NCBI GenBank assembly: GCA_905250075.1
Contig: CAJNOP010000010.1
Location: 1,302,001 to 1,366,000 of the forward strand
Reading direction: 5' to 3'
Length of the DNA: 64,000 bases
Origin: Rotaria sp. Silwood1
Taxonomy: Eukaryota; Rotifera; Eurotatoria; Philodinida; Philodinidae
Part shown: positions 46,285 through 58,254 of the stretch, one piece after another
Layout: the number at the start of each line of letters is the position of its first letter
Position numbering within the stretch: position 1 is the stretch's first letter
The notes under the pieces: model-generated
Database searches by the model: none
What the model saw: the letters and a program-made list of their open reading frames with translations, nothing else
What the model was told of the DNA's origin: nothing
Position numbers and translations under genes: made by a program

Positions 46285-49123
46285 ATGAATTTCTTTCTCA
46301 TTCTATGGCTGATGATCTGTACTTCACCAGTGAGAAATTCCATAAGTCAAATTGAATTTAACAATAAATCAGATACAATTTGTGTTTATTTATATGGGTC
46401 AATGATACCATCAAAAGTAAATGCATTAAAAGTGAATTTTAATATTGCTCTTGACTTATCTCTCTGTCATTTTAATTATACAATTCAGAAAACCTCTCAT
46501 TATCAATTAAATAATACTAAAGACATATTAATCATTCAATTATCATATGATTGTTCTTTGATTCAACAATTAGCAACTTTAAAAAATCTTGATTGGACGC
46601 AAAATTATTTTGCTATTATTTTTTCAAGTAAATAAATCTTGAATTTTTCATTCTTAATTCTGTTTCTTTTTTTTGTCAAAAGTAAATCATGATAATAAAA
46701 AATTTGAACATACATTATTATCATATATTGATAATCAAATAAAATCTTCTATTTCAATGTTGAATCATTCAAAATATTCATGGTCATTTGAATTTCCATT
46801 ATATAGAAATCTAAATGATTATAGTTTAAATCAAACTAATATTGGTTTTATAGATGCAAACGAAGTTAAACACTTAAATAATATTCTTGCGAATCAAACA
46901 AATTTCTTATTATATCGTATTAATCGAGATAATATTCAATTTGATCCATGTATTTTTATTTTTATTAGTATTATCATTATCTGTATGTTAGTTGGTAATG
47001 AATGGCATCGTAGAGTTTATATGAAAAAAATCCTTAATCATTATGATAATTATAAATCAAAAACGAATAAATTTAAATATGGATTAATTGTTGGTTTATC
47101 ATTATTAATTTCCTTTCTATTATTATATATTATTGATCAATATTGTACATTTATAATAGGATACGTATATTTATTTAGTTTTATGATATTTTCTTCACTT
47201 ATTATTTATTTATGTTTTGAGAAATTCTGTTATTTGTTAATTAATAAGTTTTATCAAAAATTTATGAATAAGAATTTTAAATTAAATTATATTTATCAAT
47301 TGTTTAGATTAATTCTTTTATTTATTTCATTTATTATGATTGTATTATGGTTTTTAAATAGATTTACATATATGGGATTTATTATGACGAATTTTATTGT
47401 GTTTTTTATAACAATTGTAATTATTGTACAAATGAGGATTGTTAATCTAATAATATGTATGATTATTTTTGCTTTTATATTTATATTTGAAATTTCATCA
47501 TTATTTATAATAGGCAATGGTATTTTGTATGAATATATATATATATATTTGAATGAAAGAATTTTTTGATTTTAGAGTTTATAAAACCATATAAGCGAAA
47601 TGCAATGATTATTAATCCAGAATTTCCAATGATTATTTGGAAACTCAATGGAGATAATCGAAATTGGATTGATGTAGAATTTATTCAACATTTATATATA
47701 AATATGGTAAATAGTGTACCTGAGAAGCTCCTTAGCAAAAACTTTCTCGTATATCTTGACTATGCGATTCAAATTTACCAATGAACGAGGAAGCACTTCC
47801 AAGTGATCTACTTCGTTTGCTTTCTTATGTAGGAAATTATTAGACTAGTGTAACTTCCAAAAGATTCTTGTTTATACTTAGATTTGGTCGAGATAGAAAA
47901 TTTTTAGCGAGTTCCTTTTGCTGAAGTCCATTTTTCGAAAAGAGTCATACTTGGAAATTTTAATTTAAAACTTCGTACACATGAAGATTGCGATTAGACT
48001 ATCTTATGTAAATTTCATCAGTTACACAGCATTTAAAGAAAAACATAGATACATTGAAAAGCCTATATCTTAGTTAATTCGATATTCCGAACTGATGAAA
48101 CTTTATTCATGAGATAGTTTAATGAAGATCTTCATGTGTACAAAGTTATAGATCGAAATTTTCAAATACGGCTCTATTCGAACTCCAGGAAGTGAAATCT
48201 ACTAAAAACTAGTTATCTTGACCAAATTTAAGCAAAAGCAGGAATCCTTTAGAAGGTACATTACTTTAGTGATCTACTACATAGGAAGGCAAATGAGGTA
48301 GATAACTTGAAAATATTCTTTCCTAAGCTTTTTTTTTAATCAAACGCCTATATACTCAGTTTTTATTCGAGCAAACTTCAAAAGCACTCTTCAAAGCTAT
48401 CATCTCTAACTGACACAAAAATTTAACTCTTTATTCTATCTTTAGAAAGACATAATTCAACCATGATTTTTATTTTTAAAGTGCTTCATTTTCTGGGATT
48501 GCAGACGAATCTTTGTAAATTTTTTTTTCTACATAGAGGAAAAAGGCTAAATTGAAAGTTTTTTTTTTAAAATTTGTTTTTTTTATACTAATTTAGTTTG
48601 AAAATAGTGGCTTAGATTGTTTATTAAGTGGTGGAAGTATGAATTTTTTAAAAATAAATGCTATGAAATGGATTATAAAAGAAAATATACCATTTGTATT
48701 TAATTTTTCTCGATTGATTAGAAATAATGATGAGTAAAATAAATATTTTTACCGAATTGATTATAGAATTTTTCTTTGTCTAGTTGTGATTTTCATGCTG
48801 GTCGAATTTATTTATCAATTGATGATATCATTTTTCCATCATTATTAATTAATTTTTGTCGTTTATTTGATATTGGAAATAATATTCATTCTCGAATTTA
48901 TTATATTCAAGTATTAATTAGTTATACTGTCGCATTGTTTCTCTCATATGTAATAATGATTATCACTAAACGTGATCAATTATCATCAATTGTCATTTAT
49001 CCATTCATAGTTTTATCAACAATTTTAACAGGAGTAATACGAGGGGAATGTCGGAAACTATTAAAAGGAACATTAACAACATTTGAGGAACGTCAAAGTA
49101 ACGCGAGAAAAAACTCTTTCTAA
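46285..49123 (+). CDS. SPPL2-like GxGD protease homologue, probably catalytically dead
   Basis: Five exons (46285-46627, 46683-47519, 47576-47706, 48597-48733, 48784-49123) give 595 residues. A signal peptide (LILWLMICTSPV) leads a luminal region with NxT/S sites, as in the PA-domain ectodomain of SPPL2. About nine membrane segments follow. The C-terminal block DDIIFPSLLINFCRLFDI, then IYYIQVLISYTVALFLSYVI and ECRKLLKGT, aligns clearly with SPPL2a/b. These are intramembrane aspartyl proteases of endosomes and lysosomes. The three catalytic motifs are changed: YD on TM6 reads FE (47486-47491), GxGD on TM7 reads SIDD (ending at about 48826), and PAL reads SSI. One aspartate thus remains and its partner is Glu. 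Exon phases are intact and there is no stop, so the gene looks selected rather than decayed. Intron 3 (890 bp) carries a foldback. Confidence 0.8.
47954..48163. repeat. foldback repeat, family 2-like, in SPPL2-like intron 3
   Basis: Arms 47954-48023 (ACTTCGTACACATGAAGATT ... TAAATTTCATCAGTT) and 48090-48163 pair over about 70 bp with few mismatches, leaving a 66-bp loop. The core ACTTTGTACACATGAAGA recalls the arms at 2.5 kb and 39.2 kb. No coding capacity. Confidence 0.65.
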
Positions 49124-49671
49124 GTATTTTAAATTATTCGGAAACCTTCAAACAAATGTATTGGTAATTGGATTTGGAAAAATTACAGTTAATTTTTTAA
49201 TAGATAACATAGTACATTCAATGAATACAACGCAATGGATGAAGATGATTTTTATTTGGGTTCGCCTGCTTTAAAAAGCTAGATCGAATCGCACGACCTT
49301 AATTGATTGTTCAAGGTGAAAATTCAACTACATTCTGATTCTAACCTTTGTCATTATCTCTTTTATTGAATACTATAATCAATATCAATAGGGAACATTA
49401 TATCCAAAAAAGTCCACACTATTCGTATGAATAAACTGATATATAGTTTCTGAATAATCTTTGATTGAACCATACCTAGATAAATACGATTGTTTGTTAG
49501 AAAAAAAGTTCGTTTTCTTTATAAAATTTATTAATAATTGAAGATAATTAACACAAGACAGTACGAAAATATAGAACATGTCTTGTTTTAATACCAGAAT
49601 ATCTTTGTTTTTTGTTATTTTGGCTAAATTACTAAAAATAACATTATAAGCAAATGTATTAAATATCTTTA
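49124..49671. other. intergenic between convergent 3' ends
   Basis: A 548-bp AT-rich spacer between the SPPL2-like stop and the stop of the truncated minus-strand gene. No supported feature. Confidence 0.5.
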
Positions 49672-50023
49672 TTATTCACGATTATTAGTGGGTTCAGAAC
49701 CACTTTGGTTATCTGGAATGACTTGACTTCGATTAGAAACAGCTTCTAATATTTCGTTACTCGAATAGTCAACTGTACTTCTATTAGTTACACTTGTTTG
49801 AGCTTTTGCAAAACCTTGTAATGGATCTGGATGAATTAACTGATCACCAGCTGACTATCACCTAAAGAACGTAATTTTAGAGTATACATTTATCTAAATT
49901 TTCATTATATAAACCAGTTTCGATAGAATCATCTCGAGTACGACCTTCTTTGCCAGCAATATCTCTATTCGAACCTCGTACAAAATTTGTTTGAGATATG
50001 TTTCTTTGGCAAGTAAAATAAAT
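49672..50023 (-). pseudogene. last two exons of a truncated gene
   Basis: Minus-strand exons 50023-49888 and 49850-49672 join across a 37-bp intron and end at a stop, coding 104 residues. The upstream edge of 50023 is a good acceptor (CGAATAG), so further 5' exons once existed, but 38 bp further out lies the telomere-like tract at 50061. The peptide begins IYFTCQRN and continues as a polar Asn/Ser/Gly/Asp-rich tail (GKEGRTRDDSIE, HPDPLQGFAKAQ). This fits the cytosolic tail of a membrane protein. I do not recognise the family. The 37-bp intron is unusually short and the model is therefore tentative. Loss of the 5' part at a telomere-type repeat suggests chromosome breakage and healing. Confidence 0.5.
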
Positions 50024-50060
50024 CTATTCGATTACTCAGGATGTGAGGTGTAATCATCAC

Positions 50061-50080
50061 GTGGGTGTGGGTGTGGGTGT
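50061..50080 (+). repeat. interstitial telomere-like tract (TGTGGG)3
   Basis: Reads GTGGGTGTGGGTGTGGGTGT, just over three units of TGTGGG, the telomere repeat described for bdelloid rotifers. The G-rich strand runs left to right, the orientation expected if the chromosome arm on the left ended here. A C-rich echo (CTCACCCACAG) follows at about 50102-50112. Confidence 0.65.
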
Positions 50081-50230
50081 CAATCGCTGCACTCCCATTC
50101 TCACCCACAGCCTGCCCAACAGAATTATAAAATGGTCATCGCTGCATTATTCCACGATTTGTTTGGAACTACTGAAAAGCAAAGTATTCAACAATTGAAT
50201 ATTAATCTTAAAAAGTCCCTGCAATGTCTT

Positions 50231-53101
50231 TTACATTTGATTGACAAAAGCATGCAGCGTCTCAACCAAAATCCGTGCGTCTTGAATTGACGTGGGATTA
50301 CTAGGCGATTTTCTCTCACGAAATTGCAATAGTTTTGTAGCAAACTCAAGGGCCAATTGGTATTTGTCGTTTTCCTTGTATTTGTCAATAAGTAATAAGT
50401 AAGTGTGCTCTATTTTTGGATGGTCTGTTGGTAAACATGCAAATCGCACGGAGAGCGCTTCTTGAACCAGTTTGAAAGAACGATCAGCATCGCCAAGACC
50501 ATCATACGCATGACCTAAGAGTTCTATCGCTTCGGTCTTATATTCGTGGTTTGCAGGTATCGTTTGGTGATAAATTTTCAGTGAACGTTTAAGAACAGAA
50601 GCTGCACGCGCGTACTGCTTTTGATGGATATACGCAATACCTAAACGACTTAAGCTTCGAGCGATTTCTATGTGTTGCTGTGTTGGTAGAATGTTTTGAT
50701 ACAAAGCGTAAGCTCTTTTATAGTAAAGTAGTTCGTGAGCAAAGTCCCCCATGGCTGCGTGCACAGTTGCCAAACTTGCTAATGTTCGAGCATAATCGAA
50801 ATTCGCCAATGGTTGCATTTGACGTTGTAGTCGCGCGGCTCGTCTCATCAACGCTAGAGCGATCTGATGACGGCCAATGAATCGATATGTTCTGGCAAGG
50901 CCATAATATACATTTGGCAGATCCTTGTGTCCGGGTGGTAGCGTACGAAGTAGGCTTTGAAAGTATGCCAAGCTCTTCTTATACTCGCTCATATCGGCAA
51001 ACAGGATACCAAAAAGTATCGACGGACTAGTGTATTCCATCTGACCCAGAATGAAACGTTCATAGTCTTGCTTTATATCTTGGGTTTTGTGCGATGGATG
51101 TAGTACAATATGCCAAACAGAAGTGTCAGCATCCTGCTCAAGATGAACGATCTCAAATATCGACCTAAATCAAAGAGCACTTCAGCTTCATCGGGTACAT
51201 GACTTTCAGCTGCTACATCAGCAAACACTACATCGGGCGAGTTCGGTTGAATTTCGATTTCAAACAGTACAAATTGGTGTGGATCATTACGACATTGGCC
51301 TGTTGCGATGAATGTTTCGGCGACTCTACGGCAACGTGATGTTGAAAAGAATCCATTGGCAGAAACGAGACTACCGGTAGACAAAAGTTGTATTTCTGAA
51401 CGGGTCATTATGGTACCACGATACAGAATCAATGGCTCGACAATTTTCATTCTCACTTGTGCCAAACTTGTAGAAAGATCACTAATAAAGTATCGAAAAT
51501 TCCATAAGGCCACAATGTCTTCGGTACGAAGAGCCTTATTGATAAGTCGATGAATAAAACAGGGCCTCGTGTACCAGCGAATAGCTTGTTCTCGAGTATA
51601 AACTCTTTGAAATTCAACGACTTCAGCAAGTTGTCTAGGCTTATCCCAATAGTATTTTTTGCATTCCTGTATCATCTGTCGCTTGGCTTCGTCCGAACGT
51701 GGCATAGCCGTTATAATAGCTAAAATTAGACAAAAAAAGGGATTTTACGAGAATAAAATTAGTAAAATATAGAGCTTCAGTAGCTTTCTTTCGATAACAA
51801 ATCTGTATTTCTAAAAATATTTGAAACATCAGAATTAGCCGAAACACAGCATTATGACAAGAGTGCCGAGTTTTGGGTTGGGCAAGCTGAACATGCAAAC
51901 TATCTAACGGGTTTTGTTATTACACCAAGTTTAGTGTGAGGATGGATGAGAGTCATCTCTTTGCTTTCATTTTCACTTACAGATATTGGTGGCATTTTAC
52001 GGTTATGCGCCAAAGTTAATATATTGCCAGATAATAAGCTTACATGATTCAGTGTACAAATCTGTATCGAACTGGATGTAGAGTGTTGAGAAAGAAGATA
52101 TGGGTCGAATTCGCCTCCTATGGGGGCACTCTTTTCGAATTGATTTTCAACACAACCATTGTATATAATCAGCTTTACATCACAGATATATGTGTTTTTG
52201 CTTAGTCCATCCGGGAAGTTTCAGTCATTAATGGTGAAAATTGGTTGGAGCAATTATAATATTATTTTTTTCTAACTCGAAAAAGTCTACAATTCTCTAT
52301 TGAGGTCAATTGTAAAGCTAGAATAAGTGGGTGTGCGTCTTCTCTTCTGAGCTTCACAGTCACCTTCGTTCAATTCGGTTTCTAAATGTTCATCAAACAT
52401 TCGTTTTTTTAATTTTACATTCAACCTTTGCATTACAAAGCATCTCATATGTTGTCTATCAGTATCTATGATGGTTTAGAAGCTCTTTATTAACATGATA
52501 TTCTCTAAGTACTTACCTTTTACGACGGAGCACCAGAGAAATGGGCCTATTTCGTTCGTGAGGTCACGCAGTGCTCTTTCTTCACGATCAAAGACAACAA
52601 ATGAGTTCAACATATCTTCCTTATACTCTCGCTTCGCGAGTAAATCTATCAACTTGTTTAACATTTCATTCATAGATTTGAAGACTCCAGCAATTCTACT
52701 GTAGTGTTGTGGCCATACAACATCTATTTTAGATGGATTTGAGAGCAGAACTAACACATTTCTTACATGTGAATATTGCTCAGCTTTTGAGACTACTGAT
52801 ACTGCTTCATCAAAGCTATTATTAAGATAACAACCAGGACGATAGCATTTTCGTCATAGCGTGTGTTTTTTGTTTCAGTCTGCACGATATAGTCAATACA
52901 TGATACTGCCTTGGTATAATACACGACATAATTGTCGAACGTGCACAGATTATTTAGACGTGACTTCGGATTAATACTACTTTTTTCTTCGAGATGTATG
53001 TCGAACCAGACTATAGTAGTTGTTCCGCGATTTGGGGACAGCCGTTGAAAGGATGCATTGCAAACGAGCTTCTTTTGTTTGTGCGGTTCTCTTATGTGAG
53101 C
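50231..53101 (-). pseudogene. broken ADP-ribosyltransferase-TPR gene of the bdelloid type
   Basis: Minus-strand gene with three recognisable parts. An N-terminal domain (about 53101-52500) contains TIVWFDIHLE and SRIAGVFKSMNEML, typical of the region that precedes ART domains in bdelloid proteins. An Arg-type ADP-ribosyltransferase domain (about 51705-51170) shows the LYRG, STS and Glu-x-Glu features of the family. A C-terminal array of five to six tetratricopeptide repeats (about 51040-50231) has units of about 42 residues, such as LGIAYIHQKQYARAASVLKR. ART enzymes transfer ADP-ribose from NAD to proteins, and TPRs bind partners. The copy looks broken, with about two interruptions, and its 5' start is not seen. 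GC content is higher than in the genes to the left. The family is much expanded in bdelloids, so an old or recent dead paralogue is likely. Confidence 0.75.
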
Positions 53102-54375
53102 CTAAGAAAAAGAACGAGAACGAAGACAATCATGAACATAAATGAAAACTCGTGTCAATGGGTGAAAGCCTAGATGAGAAGGAAAAGAAAGAATGGATGT
53201 ATTTGAAAACAGCCACATGGCTTTAGAGCATAACAAAAGTCATGTTAGCGAAGTTACGATAAGGCACAAGAGAAGCATTTAGAGACGTCAGACAAAGTCT
53301 GAGATGAATTTAAGCCAATATCGAGATGTTTACCAAGATCAGTGGAAGTGGGCGGGAGTTCATTTTCTCCTTACCGTACGTCAACACTCATTTACAATGA
53401 TGTGTCACAAAAGCAAAATTGTTGTATTTTATTTTTTCATCCATTATTCTCCTATATTGACATAGTCATTTAGCGGATTTTTTGCATTAGTTCAATACTG
53501 GTCACTATCACAATTTTTCGTCATTTGATAGAATCCAAAATTACTCAACAAATTTTGATTGTAGTAAGGCTGCTTTCGAATTCGAATTTTGATAAGAATA
53601 GACAGTCAAAAGCTAGTACTACGAAATGCACACTAAGTTAGCGCAAGTGAATTACTCATCGTAATTGCATGGTTTGTGTTTTGTCAGTATTGGTTAGCTT
53701 TTCTTTAGATATATCTCGCAATAGCTTCCTTTACGCCGCTTTTAGTTTAGTTGATTAACTACCTGACTCAGTTTTTTAAGAAAACTGAACAGTGCTCAAA
53801 AATCCATTCGCACCATCGTTAACAACAGCTTCAATGGATGTTAGGATTTCTCATAATGATGAACAATCTAAAAGGAACGTAAGATGAAAGCAAAAGAAAA
53901 ATATTCTTGTCCTGATTATTCTGAAGCCTCTCAGTAATCCGATGGTTGGAAGTCATGGAAGTATTACAATCTTCTATACACTACCTGACCATGGCGTAGT
54001 TTACTATATTTGCGCCAGATCTTCCGAGCACATTTTACTGTTGAATAGTCTTGTATCTTGTTCATCGAAAAGCAGAGACAGTTGGTTGTCTTGGATTCTC
54101 ACATTTGACTATAAGATGTTTACGTTCTTCCAATCTAAAGGCACCAAATTCCTGCACCCAAGCAGACAATTCGATTCATGAGGTAAAGGTTTACAACGAG
54201 CGCATATGATTACTGAATACGGTTGTATGCATTCATATATACATATACAATTAGCCCTCAACTGTGTTAATGCATACTTAATTACACAAGCAATTTCGTT
54301 ACTCTCTTTTGTGCAAAAATTTGCATATTAACGGTACCCTTTCCCATACTCGAAAACAGAACTTTGACGATTTCA
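53102..54375. other. subtelomeric DNA without recognised genes
   Basis: No gene-like stretch is supported. A frame at 53942-54181 has no family motif. GC content is slightly higher and A/T runs fewer than in the left part of the window. Confidence 0.5.
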
Positions 54376-54723
54376 GTTGGGTGTGGGTGTTAGTGCGAAT
54401 GTAGCTATGTTAAATGTGGGTGTCAGCGTGGATGTGGTTATGATTGGGAGTGCAAATGTGGCTGTGGGTTGCATGTGGGTGTGAATATGGTGTGTGGGCG
54501 TGAATGTGAGGGGACGGCTGTGACGATGTTTCTGTCAGGATGTTGGTGTGGATATAGATGTTTTTATTTCACTAACCTTGCACCGACTTTCACACCTCAC
54601 ATTCACACTGAGAATCACTCGGTCGCAGTTGTACCTATACATATACTCATGCTTACACGTACACCCTCCACATCCCAGTCACAGCTGCCGTCAGAGACAC
54701 ACCTCACACCCATACCCATCTGA
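54376..54723. repeat. degenerate telomere-like repeats, G-rich then C-rich
   Basis: From 54376 to about 54555 the + strand is rich in worn TGTGGG words (GTTGGGTGTGGGTGTTAG, ATGTGGGTGTCAGCGTGGAT, GTGTGGGCGTGAATGTGAGG). From about 54580 to 54723 it turns C-rich with the complementary words (TTTCACACCTCACATTCACA, ACACCTCACACCCATACCCA). The two halves face each other, like a decayed head-to-head telomere junction or an inverted duplication. Open frames across this stretch are by-products of the repeat. Confidence 0.5.
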
Positions 54724-57116
54724 TATTACTAATGATTTGATTTCTAAACCAGTATATTATGAGTAACGAGTTGAACATTCAGTCGAGGATGAAGAAAGAA
54801 GAAACGACGAGTGTTACTTTTGTATGAAGAGTTAATTTATTGTTCGTTCTACGAATTAGTTTTGCGTATAAATGATTTGTGTCAATTCTTTCAAGAGCGA
54901 CCATATGATTTCATGAATGGCTTTATTGATGCTATCAATCTCTTTTGCTTTACATTTCAGTTAGATGAGCAGTTCATTTACATGTTTGTTGAAATTCGAT
55001 TGCTGTTGTAATTTGTTTTGTATATATAAATGAACTGCATCCACAACTTTCAATGGTTACCTATTCATCTGGTTCAAGTTAATAAATACGTCTATATTAA
55101 TGATAATAGCTTTACTTGCAATTTTTTTAATGCGCTCATTTCAATTTTCTTTGGATAGTACCGGTATCTAATCATGTGACTCTATTTAAAATATAAAAAA
55201 CATATTTTACTTTGGCATTTAGAATTATATGTACATCATCGATTACATTTACAACAGACTGATTTATCTTAATTAAAACATATGATGCAATGTGACCGCC
55301 GGGAGCGTCTCATTTTAAGCACTTTGTTTATTTTTCATTATATGCGCCTTGAAACGAAAATGAACAATAATTAATTCTTCAAATGCATTTTTTTCACTTT
55401 TTTGTCAATAGGCGCGCTATGATGAGAAAATAGAGCAATTTATTTTCTGGTAAGCAATGGCTATTTTTTAATATGAATTTTATAATGCTTAAAAACTTTT
55501 CTGTAATTTGCTCAATAGAGAACGTATTATTCATGTTTGCTACGGAGAATGCTATTGTAGATATTCTGTTTACTTTTTTTATTGTTGTGGCCATTAAACA
55601 AAATAAAAATAGTCATTTTTTTCTATTAAATTCATTATGAATCGATAGATTTTACAGAATTATTTTAAAGTAAAACTTACTAATCCAGCGGTTGTTAATG
55701 TCAAGAATAGTAAGGAACATTAGATTTAAATGAACTTTCATTTATATCTCATTTTAAGCAAAATAAGTGACCATTAAAAAGCTATTATTTGATTCAAACT
55801 TGTTGAATGTTCATATGATCACTTTCTAAAAGCTGATCGAATTTTCAATGAAAAATGAAAAGATGAAATGCTAACATATATAACTACAAGTAGCGTTCGT
55901 CGGTTCGACTCACTTGACCCTCGACTGTTTAGGACAGAAGTACATTCTTCACTTGGGTATCGAAAGAATTGATCTACTTCCTCAATCATAATAACTGACT
56001 GAAACTTTCATTTCGTGAATCGTACAAGTCGAAGAAACTGCTCGGTCTCTTTGAAAATTAGTTTAGGATAAACCTTGCTTTTCAGCAAGAGATTGTAAAA
56101 GTTAACAATTATTTATCCAAGTGCACTTTAACTAATATGTATCAGAAGCAAAACAAATGGTATACTGTTAAACACTAGCAACATGATGAAACATTCTTCT
56201 TTATTCACCCTTCATCTAACCCCGAAATTGTTTTACTTCGAGAAGTCAGATGATATCATATTCAATTCTTTCAGAGACCCCACGTCAAAAGAAGTTTACA
56301 ACATTTATAGAAAAACACAGAACACGCTTTAAACATTCTATTAGAACTTGGTGTACATTCTAGAACATTCGTCGATCATACTGTTTACTATAGAGTTCTC
56401 TAGGAAAGTACAAGTTCAATGGAACCCTTAGCTGAAACTGTATCCTATTATATTTGCTCTCTAATTCAAATATCATACATGTAAGAAACTTCTGTTTAAA
56501 GCAGCGATAATAATAGACAAATAATTTGAATGTATTTATATACGATCAGATACATGAAGTAATACAAAGAAAAGTATACACCAGAAGAAATGCTCTTGTT
56601 CTACGTTCTTGTACACTATTGATACAGCACACATGAATTCTTTCAGTAATCAATTATTCAATTATTGAATAGATGAAGTTCAGATGTACAACTATTCAAT
56701 TAATTACTCAATTATTTCTTTTTCGACTATTTGAACTTCACACATTTAACTATTCAGTTATTCCGCTTCCCTTTTGGAAACTCGTATCGCTGTATATTCC
56801 TCTAAAGGCGTGATCTCTATGCATGAAAACGAATATGTTTTCCGCATTCTCATCTGGTGTCATGATGTATGAGTTTTAAAACATGCATTTCATCTCTAGA
56901 AGAATCCTTTTTTTGGAGAAAAATGATTTATTGAATAGTTGAGCTACGTTTTTAATAATTGAATTCAAGTTTCAGGCTTGACATATATAAACTCACCATA
57001 CATTTTTCAGCTTTGTGTATCTGATATTCCCTATTCAGACCTTTTCGAGCCCGAATATTGAAGATTTTTCAAAGAATTGCAAAACTTTGAAGCAGCGTTT
57101 CTGAAGATAATCCTGT
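54724..57116. other. 2.4 kb without recognised genes
   Basis: AT-rich, with short chance frames (54811-55011, 55394-55594) but no motif. A loose inverted repeat lies at about 56647-56765 (words TGAATAGATGAAGTTCAGAT and TTTGAACTTCACACATTTAA). Nothing else can be supported. Confidence 0.5.
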
Positions 57117-57175
57117 GCAGCAGCTAGTCGCTCGTCGGCACCCCCTTTGGGGTGCCACTCGCGCCTAGCTGCTGC
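57117..57175. other. strong GC-rich hairpin
   Basis: An outer stem of 11 bp (GCAGCAGCTAG at 57117-57127 with CTAGCTGCTGC at 57165-57175) encloses an inner perfect 8-bp stem (GGCACCCC at 57137-57144 with GGGGTGCC at 57149-57156) and a CTTT loop. An internal loop of about nine bases a side (TCGCTCGTC / ACTCGCGC) separates them. It is isolated in AT-rich DNA. It could be a structured RNA, the stem-loop end of a rolling-circle (Helitron-type) element, or a replication structure. Confidence 0.6.
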
Positions 57176-58254
57176 CGCCACTGACTTGATTCTGCCATGA
57201 AATAATTCTTTTTACTTCAACTCTATCAAATACCAGGCTTTTCTGACTTAAGAAAACTGTTAGATACATAACACGATTGCTCCAAATGAGCTACTCTGAA
57301 CCGACAGCTTCGGATCATTTATTTTGTAGTTTCTCTAACCTAATTATTTAGCCAATACATTACAGTTTTATCGTGGCTTCTAATTTGGAGTATCATAGTT
57401 GTCTATTCTTGATAAGGGTAACTTTCACGGTAAAATGTTGTTAAACAATATTAGAATACGTTTGCAATATCAGCAACAGTCTTTCGGCAGTATTATCCTC
57501 AGACATTACTCATAGTAACTTGGGTTTTTATTGGAGAACATAAAAACCATCGTGGATTATTCTGCGTGTACCTTGCGGATTGTAAGTTCACTTACAAGAT
57601 TGTTTTAACGCTACTTTTGTCTGCTAAAGCAGAGTGTATGAGCAAAAAGTCGTTTAGTTCAGAAACCAGTGTCAATAAGCAGGAATCCCTGAATGTTACA
57701 CACCTCACACCGAGTGCCACTGGTGTGTAAAGAGTATTTTGTCAGGCTATAATTTACTCAAAATCCACACCATTAGTTCACACTTCGATCCACACGTACA
57801 ACGATATGATGAAGACGGCAGCAAAATTAGACGACTATCGTAGATCTCAAATGCGAACAAAGATTCTCCAAATATGGAGTTTCTTTTTTTAAAATGCTTT
57901 CTCTGAAAAGAAGTCACGTTTCCCTTAGATAATAATTCACAGAGACAGTTATAACTGTTTTTGATACAAATGATTCCTTGAATTTTGGAAAATCTGACTT
58001 CAGATTTGGATTCCCCGACTTCTATTTACTTCGGTCAACCTTTATAAAATATCCTTGTTTTCTCAAAATACTCCTCCCTTAACCCAAAAAGACTCAATTC
58101 AAAATTTTCAAAATATGGCTTCACATTCGGATTCCTTGATGTTGATTTACCTTTGCTAGAAATCTATTTATGAAATCTAAACCGCTAGTGAAATTGTTAT
58201 GTTGAACACAACAGTTGGATTGTAACAATATTTAGCATTGCTTGGACCCGGAAA
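57176..58254. other. no recognised feature
   Basis: About 1.1 kb between the GC-rich hairpin and the minisatellite. I see no gene, repeat or splice-linked exon pattern. Confidence 0.5.

Noticed and set aside
54469-54766. Two overlapping frames rich in His, Thr, Pro and Cys
   Set aside because: They arise from the degenerate telomere-like repeat, not from coding sequence.
53102-58250. Search for retroelement or Penelope-like (Athena) genes expected near bdelloid telomeres
   Set aside because: No reverse transcriptase, integrase, capsid or GIY-YIG motif could be recognised on either strand in this window.
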